DNA of 64,000 nucleotides from NCBI GenBank assembly GCA_052400665.1, contig JBQTGK010000015.1; one strand, written 5' to 3'. The stretch comes from JBQTGK01 sp052400665. GTDB lineage: Bacteria > Bacteroidota > Bacteroidia > Bacteroidales > Marinifilaceae. Position numbers and translations under genes: made by a program. Shown piece by piece: positions 27,062 through 34,403 of this stretch (the stretch's first letter is position 1; every line of letters starts with the position of its first letter). Below the pieces are notes generated by a model that ran no database searches, was not told where the DNA came from, and worked only from the letters and a program-made list of their open reading frames with translations.

Positions 27062-27090
27062 CAAAATTAACAAAAAAGTAAGAATTGCAA
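27062..27090 (-). promoter_or_regulatory. Promoter of tRNA-Leu
   Basis: On the minus strand TTG (27090-27088), 18 nt, then TAATTTTG (27069-27062), matching the Bacteroidota TTG/TAnnTTTG consensus. Transcription would begin a few bases before the tRNA. Confidence 0.65.
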
Positions 27091-27173
27091 AACATATTCA
27101 ATCGATTGAATAAAAAACATTGATATTAGAAAATTAATTTCTCCTGAAATCTTTTCTATAAAAGCATTCATTA

Positions 27174-27181
27174 TATCTTTG
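27174..27181 (+). promoter_or_regulatory. -7 box of the HEAT-like protein gene
   Basis: TATCTTTG fits TAnnTTTG and lies 20 bp before the ATG at 27202. The -33 box is weak. Confidence 0.5.
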
Positions 27182-27201
27182 CAGGCAAATAAAAACTACA
27201 G

Positions 27202-27750
27202 ATGGCAGAACAGAAAAAGGACTACACTTATCTTGATCAGATTGCATTGCAAACTGAAAAATGGACCGAACTAGATAAAAATGAAATACAGGTTATGGCT
27301 TTCAGAACCTTCTTTTTATATGGCGAAAGTCGCAATAAGAAAATGATTCCTACCTTATTTCGCATGTATGAATTTTTGTCTGCAAATACCAGCAGCGAAG
27401 AACGTACGAAACTGCTAACGGCACTCAGTGCCATTGTCCGAAAGAAAAACCCCAAAGCCATTCTGGCATTGTTTCCTTTTATTCAGGTCGAAGAAGATGG
27501 CAGAATCATACGTGCAGCCAGTCAGTTTTTTGTAAATCTTTCTGTTCTTTCGAATAAGGAGTTTCACTCGGGAACCAATATTTTAATCGAACTCATTAAA
27601 GATGCTCCTGCCGACAGAAATTCGGCTTTTATTATTCTTGGCTTAACCGATATCGGCAATCAGAAAATTGATCAGATGCTGCAATCTGTCAAACAAATTT
27701 TAAGCTCGGAAGTGATCAGTATTTTATACAATCATGGCGTAGAACTATAG
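27202..27750 (+). CDS. Hypothetical HEAT/ARM-like helical protein
   Basis: A 182-residue soluble protein with no signal peptide. The sequence is a run of amphipathic helices (KMIPTLFRMYEFLSANTSSE; RTKLLTALSAIVRKKNPKAI; GTNILIELIKDAP; SAFIILGLTDIGNQKID), the pattern of short HEAT/ARM-type repeats often used for protein binding. I do not recognise the exact family. It follows a good -7 box and stands alone between tRNA-Leu and the ApbE cassette, 170 bp from the latter. Confidence 0.75.
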   Translation: MAEQKKDYTYLDQIALQTEKWTELDKNEIQVMAFRTFFLYGESRNKKMIPTLFRMYEFLSANTSSEERTKLLTALSAIVRKKNPKAILALFPFIQVEEDGRIIRAASQFFVNLSVLSNKEFHSGTNILIELIKDAPADRNSAFIILGLTDIGNQKIDQMLQSVKQILSSEVISILYNHGVEL

Positions 27751-27922
27751 AATTAGGAATTATTAGTTTAAACGATACATTCCGGCTCTTAATCTATATA
27801 TACATATAGTTTTTTACATATTTTAACGCTTACAATAGTTCAAATTAAATATTTATTTTTAGATTTGATCTAAATAACAGCTCTTGCTGTTTCATCTATT
27901 AACAAATATATAATTTGGATTT

Positions 27923-28369
27923 ATGAAGAAATTCTTACAAATAAGCCTGTTCTTATTTGCTATTTTTAGCATCGCGCCTCTTACTCTTTCGGCTCAGAAC
28001 AGCCTCGAAAAAGCATTAGAGCAAGCCAAAGAAGAAAACAAAACTATTTTTATTAATTTCTCGGGATCAGACTGGTGCAGAGGATGCATTCTCCTAAAAA
28101 AAACAATACTGAACACCGATGAATTTGAATCTTTCGCCAAAAAAGAATTAATTGTACTGGACGTAGATTTTCCCAGGCTGAAAAAAAATCGCTTAGCCAA
28201 AGAGCAAGTTGAATACAATGAGCAATTGGCCGCCAAATACAATAAAAAAGGACAATTCCCTACCATTGTGCTAATGAATCAGGATGGCAAGGTCTTAGGA
28301 AAAACCGGATATAAAAAATTGAGTCCTTCTGAATACATCCAACACATTAAATCAATTATTAAACAATAA
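27923..28369 (+). CDS. Exported thioredoxin-like protein
   Basis: A 148-residue protein with a signal peptide (MKKFLQISLFLFAIFSIAPL, cleavage near SAQ). The thioredoxin fold has the redox motif CRGC at residues 52-55 in FSGSDWCRGCILLKK and a cis-Pro loop in KKGQFPTIVLMNQDGKVLG. It should act on thiols in the periplasm. It is the first gene of a tight cassette with apbE (7-bp gap), a DUF4266 lipoprotein and a DUF3570 protein, all overlapping or nearly so. It may keep the cysteines of the DUF4266 lipoprotein reduced or help load a cofactor; this is inference from context. Confidence 0.88.
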   Translation: MKKFLQISLFLFAIFSIAPLTLSAQNSLEKALEQAKEENKTIFINFSGSDWCRGCILLKKTILNTDEFESFAKKELIVLDVDFPRLKKNRLAKEQVEYNEQLAAKYNKKGQFPTIVLMNQDGKVLGKTGYKKLSPSEYIQHIKSIIKQ

Positions 28370-28376
28370 CAACAGA

Positions 28377-29423
28377 ATGAAAAATATCATTCTCAGTATT
28401 GGATTATTGCTTGGATTTCTATCCAGTGCGATGGCTCAAAGCAAATCATATACCGAAGTATTACTGCTAATGGGCTCACGCTTCGAAATTACAGCAGTAA
28501 GCACCAATCAGGAAAAAGCCAAAGTAGCCATACAAGCGGGGATTACAGAAATCAAAAGAATAGAACAATTAATATCATCCTGGGACGAAAACTCTCAGAC
28601 CTCTGAGATAATCCATAATGCGGGAATAAAACCCGTTAAAGTCAATCAGGAATTATTCAACTTAATTCGCCGGAGCAAAAAAATATCGAACTTAACACAT
28701 GGAGCTTTTGATATCAGCTATGCTTCAATGGATAAAATTTGGAAATTCGACGGAAGCGTAAACAGCCTGCCCAACCCGGCGGATGTTGCTGCCTCTGTTT
28801 CAAAAATTAATTATAAAAATATTATTCTTGATAAGGACAACACAAGTGTTTTCTTAAAAAACAAAGGCATGAAAATAGGCTTTGGCGCCATTGGGAAAGG
28901 TTATGCTGCCAATAAAGCCTTAGAGCTAATGTCGAAAATGGATCTTGATGGTGCTTTGGTGAATGCATCGGGCGATCTTATTAGCTGGGGAAAAGATGAA
29001 GGTGGCAAAAGCTGGAGAATTGGAATTTCAAACCCCAAAGAAAAGAATCATATTTTTTCCTGGTTAACTATCGACGAAACAGCGGTTGTTACTTCGGGAA
29101 ATTATGAAAAATTTATCTTGATAGATGGAGAGCGCTACAGCCATATTATTGATCCGCGAACCGGATATCCCGTTAAGGGCTTAAGCAGCGTAACTATTAT
29201 ATGCCCCAATGCCGAACTTGCCGATGCTTTGGCCACCTCGGTTTTCGTATTGGGAAAAGAGGACGGATTAAAACTTATTAATAAACTAAAAGGAATTGAG
29301 TGTATTATGGTGACCGATGATCAAAATATGATTACCTCAGACAATTTGAAACTGGAATACCACAAGGCCAATAATATATCAAGTAAACATCAAATACAGA
29401 TTGGAGAAACCAATGAAAAATAG
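28377..29423 (+). CDS. apbE: FAD:protein FMN transferase
   Basis: This enzyme attaches FMN covalently to Ser/Thr of exported proteins, using FAD and Mg2+. A signal peptide is visible (ILSIGLLLGFLSSAMA), so it acts outside the inner membrane. Family marks are LLLMGSRFEITAV, AFDISYASMDKIW, the GFGAIGKGYAANKA loop, ALVNASGDLISWG, HIIDPRTGYPV and ADALATSVFVLG. It sits in a cassette with thioredoxin-like, DUF4266 and DUF3570 genes, overlapping the DUF4266 start by 11 bp. No protein in the cassette shows the usual [ST]GA[ST] flavinylation motif, so its target is not obvious. Confidence 0.95.
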   Translation: MKNIILSIGLLLGFLSSAMAQSKSYTEVLLLMGSRFEITAVSTNQEKAKVAIQAGITEIKRIEQLISSWDENSQTSEIIHNAGIKPVKVNQELFNLIRRSKKISNLTHGAFDISYASMDKIWKFDGSVNSLPNPADVAASVSKINYKNIILDKDNTSVFLKNKGMKIGFGAIGKGYAANKALELMSKMDLDGALVNASGDLISWGKDEGGKSWRIGISNPKEKNHIFSWLTIDETAVVTSGNYEKFILIDGERYSHIIDPRTGYPVKGLSSVTIICPNAELADALATSVFVLGKEDGLKLINKLKGIECIMVTDDQNMITSDNLKLEYHKANNISSKHQIQIGETNEK

Positions 29424-29640
29424 AAGAAAACTAAACCTGCTGCTCATGGGCTTTTTAGCCATGATAGCGCTAAACAGCTGTGTTTCGGTTGCGGCCTACC
29501 AAAAAGCCTATCTTAACGATTCCGAAATGGCACTGCAAGCAAAAAAACTAGAAGTCTACGAAACTAATTTTCAAGCCTACAGAGAAGGTGCCGCAGGTGC
29601 CAATGGAGGAAAATCGGGAGGAGGATGCGGATGCAACTAA
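29413..29640 (+). CDS. DUF4266 lipoprotein
   Basis: A 75-residue lipoprotein. The start ATG at 29413 overlaps the end of apbE. The signal ends in the lipobox LNSC. The mature part has a short helical region (AYLNDSEMALQAKKLEVYET) and a glycine-rich end with two cysteines (GKSGGGCGCN). DUF4266 proteins are recognised by this size, by the AYQKAYLND region and by the Gly/Cys tail, and they regularly neighbour DUF3570 and ApbE genes. The function is unknown; the terminal CGC suggests metal or thiol chemistry, perhaps handled by the thioredoxin-like neighbour. Confidence 0.85.
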   Translation: MKNRRKLNLLLMGFLAMIALNSCVSVAAYQKAYLNDSEMALQAKKLEVYETNFQAYREGAAGANGGKSGGGCGCN

Positions 29641-30935
29641 AGACATTTTACACACTAATGATGCTGTTATCAATATCATTATACAGTTCGGCTCAGACCG
29701 ATAAAAACAGCATAGACGACAAAGAGGAAGACAGTCTTAAAAAAGTAAAAACGAAAAAATCGCCCGAAGATTTTAAGGATACAGAGGTGAATTTTTTGCT
29801 TAATTACTATGAGCAGGATGGCGACCACTCTCCCGTTACCGGGGGACAAGGAACTGAGGAACTGGATAACGTAGCTCCAAGCTTCGTGGTTCACATTCCC
29901 ATGGATTCACTATCGAGTCTGGATTTAAATTTTGGTGTCGACATTTACTCGTCGGCTTCGACCGATAATATTGATTATTTCGATACTGAACATAAATCAT
30001 CTGCTTCAAGTATGGATGCACGAGCACACATCAACGCTTCCTATTCTCACAAGCTTGCCAAATCGGGTAACGATTATAGCTTCCTTGCCGGATTTTCGAG
30101 CGAGTACGATGTAAGCTCCTTTAACTTTGGAGGTTCGTACACCTTTAACTCTAAAGATCAAAACCGTTCTGTAACGCTTGATGCTTTATTTATGAATGAT
30201 AGCTGGGATTTATTATATCCTTATGAGATCAGAGAGAAACCAGAAAAACAAAGCATTACCGACGACACAAGAACAACTTTAAAATTTGGTTTGTCTTACT
30301 CACAGGTAATCAACAAGCGCTTACAAGCCCTGTTTTCGGCCGAGGTGGTTTCACAAAGCGGATTGCTGTCCACTCCTTTTCACCGGGTATTTTTCGATAA
30401 TGCCAGTGGCATGAATATTTACGACAACATGAGCACTTTAAGAGAGCTGAGTAATGTGGAACACCTGGACGACAATCGTCTAAAAATTCCTGTTTCGATG
30501 CGTTTTAATTATTATGTAAGCGATTTTATGCGATTGAAAACTTTCTATCGTTTTTATACCGATAGCTGGGGAATTACTGCTCACACAGCAAGTGTTGAGT
30601 TACCAATGATGCTTTCTTCCTCGTTTATTGTATCGCCTTTTTTCAGGTATCACACACAAACTGCGGCTGATGATTTTTACGAATTTGGTGAGGCAAGTGC
30701 AAGTAACACGCCTGAATTTTATACCTCCGACTACGATTTATCGGATCTTAACAGCTATAAAATTGGTTTAGGATTACAGTACTCTCCAGTAATGGGAATT
30801 GGGAATTTTAAATCTCCATTCCGAAAAAATAAAAGCGCACAATTTAAAAGTATTGGTTTGCGTGCAGCTTATTACGACAGAAGCGATGGCTTAAATGCCT
30901 GGTTGGTAAGTTTGAATTTTGGCTTTACCTTCTAA
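29631..30935 (+). CDS. DUF3570 outer-membrane protein
   Basis: A protein of about 434 residues. The signal peptide is seen in FYTLMMLLSISLYSSAQ. Of two close ATGs (29625, 29631), the second has the better spacing from the GGGAGGAGG ribosome site, which itself lies inside the end of the DUF4266 gene. After an acidic, lysine-rich linker (residues about 25-50) the protein is a run of amphipathic strands and ends in LNFGFTF, a barrel insertion signal. DUF3570 proteins are large predicted barrels of unknown function that travel with DUF4266 and ApbE. A decayed copy of its last codons lies at 31213-31280. No flavinylation motif is seen. Confidence 0.88.
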   Translation: MQLKTFYTLMMLLSISLYSSAQTDKNSIDDKEEDSLKKVKTKKSPEDFKDTEVNFLLNYYEQDGDHSPVTGGQGTEELDNVAPSFVVHIPMDSLSSLDLNFGVDIYSSASTDNIDYFDTEHKSSASSMDARAHINASYSHKLAKSGNDYSFLAGFSSEYDVSSFNFGGSYTFNSKDQNRSVTLDALFMNDSWDLLYPYEIREKPEKQSITDDTRTTLKFGLSYSQVINKRLQALFSAEVVSQSGLLSTPFHRVFFDNASGMNIYDNMSTLRELSNVEHLDDNRLKIPVSMRFNYYVSDFMRLKTFYRFYTDSWGITAHTASVELPMMLSSSFIVSPFFRYHTQTAADDFYEFGEASASNTPEFYTSDYDLSDLNSYKIGLGLQYSPVMGIGNFKSPFRKNKSAQFKSIGLRAAYYDRSDGLNAWLVSLNFGFTF

Positions 30936-30959
30936 AATTATATTATCATAGATTTTAAT

Positions 30960-30988
30960 AGCTTGCCTTCGGGCAGGCTTTTTTTTTG
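30960..30988 (+). terminator. Terminator of the ApbE cassette
   Basis: Stem AGCTTGCC/GGCAGGCT with a TTCG tetraloop and nine T residues. Confidence 0.9.
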
Positions 30989-30997
30989 ATTTTAGCA

Positions 30998-31030
30998 CAA
31001 AAAAAACCACCCCATTAAAAAATGAAGCGG
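30998..31030 (-). terminator. Terminator of tRNA-Gly copy 1
   Basis: On the minus strand stem CCGCTTCAT/ATGGGGTGG followed by a T run. The same hairpin follows copy 2. Confidence 0.8.
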
Positions 31031-31061
31031 CCATGTAATGCTTGTACAGTAATAATTCTTG

Positions 31062-31134
31062 AGCGAGAAACGAGACTCGAACTCGCGACCCTAAGCTTGG
31101 CAAGCTTATGCTCTACCAACTGAGCTATTCTCGC
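31062..31134 (-). tRNA. tRNA-Gly (GCC), copy 1
   Basis: A 73-nt tRNA with acceptor GCGAGAA/TTCTCGC and discriminator T. Anticodon GCC is in a TTGCCAA loop closed by a stem based on AAGC/GCTT. This stem differs from copies 2 and 3 by a paired change that keeps pairing. CCA is not encoded. Confidence 0.97.
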
Positions 31135-31212
31135 ATATTATTATACCTCTTGCTCTATCTAGCGATAGCTATCGGGATAAGTTATTCTCACATTTTCCCT
31201 TTTTTTATACAT

Positions 31213-31280
31213 TGCTATACGACAAAAGCGATGACTTATACACCCGACTGGTGAGTATTAATTTTCTCTTTACTTCCTAA
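31213..31280 (+). pseudogene. Decayed copy of the 3' end of the DUF3570 gene
   Basis: The plus strand reads YDKSDDLYTRLVSINFLFTS then a stop. The last codons of the DUF3570 gene read YDRSDGLNAWLVSLNFGFTF then a stop. Twelve of 20 residues match at the same spacing. The bases upstream are alignable with one frameshift. A weakened copy of the gene's terminator follows at about 31291-31320. It lies between tRNA-Gly copies 1 and 2, so it was probably carried along when this segment duplicated. Confidence 0.75.
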
Positions 31281-31335
31281 CATATTAAAATAAGCTACTT
31301 TTTTTGGGTAGCCTGTTTGTAAAGATTTTTTCAAT

Positions 31336-31365
31336 AAAAAAACCGCCCCATTTAAAATGAAGCGG
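31336..31365 (-). terminator. Terminator of tRNA-Gly copy 2
   Basis: On the minus strand stem CCGCTTCAT/ATGGGGCGG followed by seven T residues; a copy of the hairpin at 30998. Confidence 0.8.
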
Positions 31366-31396
31366 CCATGTAATGCTTGTACAGTAATAATTCTTG

Positions 31397-31469
31397 AGCG
31401 AGAAACGAGACTCGAACTCGCGACCCTAACCTTGGCAAGGTTATGCTCTACCAACTGAGCTATTCTCGC
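31397..31469 (-). tRNA. tRNA-Gly (GCC), copy 2
   Basis: Same as copy 3: anticodon GCC, stem AACC/GGTT, acceptor GCGAGAA/TTCTCGC, 73 nt, no CCA. Confidence 0.97.
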
Positions 31470-31530
31470 ATTTTCCTTTTTATTATTACTCTAAAATTGC
31501 TGACAAAGGAAAAACTCAACAATTTTTTCG

Positions 31531-31603
31531 AGCGAGAAACGAGACTCGAACTCGCGACCCTAACCTTGGCAAGGTTATGCTCTACCAACTGAGCTATTCT
31601 CGC
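31531..31603 (-). tRNA. tRNA-Gly (GCC), copy 3
   Basis: 73 nt, the same sequence as copy 2. It is the promoter-proximal copy; no terminator separates it from copy 2, so both are likely transcribed together. Confidence 0.97.
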
Positions 31604-31638
31604 ATATTTGCTAAAGCTTGTTCTAAACTTTTGCGATG

Positions 31639-31668
31639 CAAATATAGATAATCCAGCCTTTCTGGCAA
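31639..31668 (-). promoter_or_regulatory. Promoter of the tRNA-Gly cluster
   Basis: Minus strand TTG (31668-31666), 19 nt, TATATTTG (31646-31639). Good match to the Bacteroidota consensus, about 35 bp before copy 3. Confidence 0.7.
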
Positions 31669-31795
31669 GTATATTTTGCAAAAAAGTTTAAAAAAAATCT
31701 GTCAGCACCCCCTAATTTTCTGAGTATTTGCACAAAAGAAAAGAGGAAAAATTTTACAATTCTTCCTCTATCCTCTTTAATTAGATCCAATCTCC

Positions 31796-34009
31796 CTATA
31801 AATTCTCTTTTAAAAATTTATTGAAACGCTTGTACAAGTGTAATCTTGTATTTCCACCATAAATACTATGGTTTCTATTGGTATAAATTTGCATTTCGAA
31901 TTGCTTGTCGGCCTGTACCAATCGTTCCGAAAGTTCATAAGTATTTTGTATGTGAACATTATCATCGGCAGTACCATGACAAAGCAATAAGGAACCTTTT
32001 AACTTGTCAACATGATTAATAGGAGAATTATCGTCGTAGCCCTTGGCATTTTCCTGAGGAGTTCTCATGAACCTTTCAGTATAAACCGAATCGTAATATC
32101 TCCAGTTGGTAACAGGAGCAACAGCAATGGCGGCAGCAAAAACATCATTTCCTTTCTCCAGACAAAGCGAAGACATAAAGCCACCATAACTCCAGCCCCA
32201 AATGGCAAGTCTGTTTTCATCAATATAAGCCTCTTCAGCAAGAGCCTTAGCAGCCGCAATCTGATCATCAGACTCTAGTCTTCCCAGTTGCATGTAAGTA
32301 CATTTACGAAATTCCTGTCCTCTGGCTCCCGTTCCTCTTGGGTCTACACAAGCAACAACATATCCTTCCTGTGCCAGATACTGATACCAATCGAAACTCC
32401 AGCTGTTCTCAACACTCTGCGAATTGGGTCCGCTATACTGCGTAATCACTAAAGGATATTTCTTTGAGGAATCGAAATTGTACGGCTTAATGATCCAGGC
32501 ATTTAGCATGGTCATACCATCGGCAGAAGGCAGCATGGTAAATTCTTTGGGATTGTATTGATAATTTTTCAGCTTCTCAATCAGTTCATTATTGTCTTCC
32601 AGAACACGAATCTGTTTTCCTTTGTAATTGTAAAGGCTAACTCTATTGGGCTGTTTTACGCTGGAAAAATAGTTAATGTAGAACTTATAACCTTCGCTAA
32701 AAACCGTTCTGTTGGTTCCTCTTTCAGGAGTTATTAGTTTTTTACCAGTCCCATTTAATTTTATGGAATAGGTATTTCTTTCCAAAGGAGAAATTTCAGC
32801 AGCTTCATAATAACATACTTTCTTGTTTTCATCAAAACCTAAGAAATCTGTCATATCCCAATCGCCCGAGGTAATTTGCTGAACCGCTTTTCCGGTAGCC
32901 ATATCATACAAATACAAATGGTTAAAACCATCATCTTCACTTGCATAAATAAATTGCGTTCCATTGTCCAGAAAAGTCAGGAAATCAAAATTTCCTTCTT
33001 CTACGTAGTATTTATTTTCCTGGGTGTACATCACATCCGATTCGCCTGTTTTTGCATTCGACAATAAAAGCTCCAGTTTGTTCTGCAGGCGATTCAACCT
33101 GTAAATGCTAAGCATTTTTGGATTTTTAGACCATTTAATTCTTGGGATATACTGATCTTTATCCTCACCCACATCCATTTTTTTAGTGATCCTATCTTCA
33201 ATATTGTAAACCCATACACTAACTTCAGAATTCTTTTCTCCTGCTTTTGGATATTTGTAGGTATAATTCTCAGGATACAAAGCATTTTCTTTAACCTGTG
33301 GATATTTACCTTCGAACTTATTCATATTAAACATTCGCACCTGACTTTCATCAAATTTCATGTAAGCTAAAAATTCACTGTCGGGCGACCATGCAAATGC
33401 TTTATTAAATTCAAATTCCTCTTCGTAAACCCAATCTGGAGTTCCATTCTGAATGGCATTAAACTCTCCATCTTTGGTGATCTTAATTTCAGATCCAAAC
33501 AAAACATTATGAATAAAAATGTTGTTATCTCTTACAAAAGCAATCCTATTTCCGTTGGGCGAAAATGTAGCCAAACGTTGCTTCCCCTTCTTCGAAAGAG
33601 GAACTAACTCTTTATTTTTAAAAGTAAACACAAAATAATCGGCAGTGAAAGATCTTCGGTAAATTCTTTCGGGATTACTCATCAGTAAAATTCTCTTCTC
33701 ATCGGAGCTAAACTCATACTCACTAATATTTTTAATCTCGGCCTCTTTAAATGTACTTAAATCGAGCAGCGTTTCAACCTTTTTGCCAGTCGCAAAGCTG
33801 TATTTTACAATCTTGGTACCTGCTTCTTCCAGTGTTGTGTAATGGATACCATCCTTCATTGAGCGTAAACCATATACCGATTTGGAACTGAATGTTCTAT
33901 TCTGCATCAAATCTTCCATGCTAATTTTTTTCGCATTTTGCTGTGCGAAAGTAAAAGCCGAAAAACACAAGACAAAAGCCAGGGCAAGTATCTGTTTAAA
34001 ATTCTTCAT
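31796..34009 (-). CDS. Dipeptidyl peptidase IV-type S9 peptidase
   Basis: A 737-residue exported serine peptidase that removes N-terminal dipeptides, typically X-Pro, from peptides in the periplasm or at the cell surface. The ATG at 34009 precedes a clear signal peptide (LALAFVLCFSAFTFAQ); the frame opens further to a TTG at 34030 that is unlikely to be used. The N-terminal DPP IV beta-propeller covers about residues 80-440 (FSPNGNRIAFVRDNNIFIHN; DWVYEEEFEFNKAFAWSPD, with the EE motif for the substrate amine). The C-terminal alpha/beta-hydrolase has GWSYGGF (Ser607), an Asp in GTADDNVH (about 682) and His714 in NRNHS. It stands alone, divergent from thrS. Confidence 0.95.
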   Translation of the reverse strand: MKNFKQILALAFVLCFSAFTFAQQNAKKISMEDLMQNRTFSSKSVYGLRSMKDGIHYTTLEEAGTKIVKYSFATGKKVETLLDLSTFKEAEIKNISEYEFSSDEKRILLMSNPERIYRRSFTADYFVFTFKNKELVPLSKKGKQRLATFSPNGNRIAFVRDNNIFIHNVLFGSEIKITKDGEFNAIQNGTPDWVYEEEFEFNKAFAWSPDSEFLAYMKFDESQVRMFNMNKFEGKYPQVKENALYPENYTYKYPKAGEKNSEVSVWVYNIEDRITKKMDVGEDKDQYIPRIKWSKNPKMLSIYRLNRLQNKLELLLSNAKTGESDVMYTQENKYYVEEGNFDFLTFLDNGTQFIYASEDDGFNHLYLYDMATGKAVQQITSGDWDMTDFLGFDENKKVCYYEAAEISPLERNTYSIKLNGTGKKLITPERGTNRTVFSEGYKFYINYFSSVKQPNRVSLYNYKGKQIRVLEDNNELIEKLKNYQYNPKEFTMLPSADGMTMLNAWIIKPYNFDSSKKYPLVITQYSGPNSQSVENSWSFDWYQYLAQEGYVVACVDPRGTGARGQEFRKCTYMQLGRLESDDQIAAAKALAEEAYIDENRLAIWGWSYGGFMSSLCLEKGNDVFAAAIAVAPVTNWRYYDSVYTERFMRTPQENAKGYDDNSPINHVDKLKGSLLLCHGTADDNVHIQNTYELSERLVQADKQFEMQIYTNRNHSIYGGNTRLHLYKRFNKFLKENL

Positions 34010-34403
34010 AATAGTTGAGTTATTTTGCAATTCGTATCGTTTGTTATTCTAAAGCTCAAAGATTCGACTTTTTTTAGAGAAAAGAAAAATTTAATAGCTG
34101 ATATAAATCAATAAATATTCTCATCAAAGGCAAATAAGCAAATACAGCAGCCTAGTTTAAACATATTTTATTGATAAGAATAAAGCTTTCCACATAAATC
34201 TTTAGAATAAGAAAACATTGCCTGTTAATTTAAGCTTTGCTTTATAAGAAAATTATATCTTTGTGAATTGAATTTCAGGATAACAGATTTTTGCCGAAGA
34301 AAAATTCGTCAGGAGTGAATGATTTAATTCTGAAGTTCATATTTTCTATTTTAGTATATCATGCCGGTTTGTAGCGGTGTGAATAAAAATTTAAAACAAT
34401 AGG
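34010..34403. other. Divergent intergenic region dpp-thrS
   Basis: AT-rich and holding the thrS promoter (34236-34263), which implies a leader of about 130 nt before thrS. No repeat or gene is seen. Confidence 0.6.
34236..34263 (+). promoter_or_regulatory. Promoter of the thrS operon
   Basis: TTTG (34236-34239), 16 nt, TATCTTTG (34256-34263). Spacing is slightly short but both boxes match. Confidence 0.55.

Noticed and set aside
30891..31681. Minus-strand frames of 70-73 codons over the tRNA-Gly genes
   Set aside because: Their shared residues (RIAQLVEHNLAKVRVASSSL type) are the translated tRNA sequence, a common annotation artefact.
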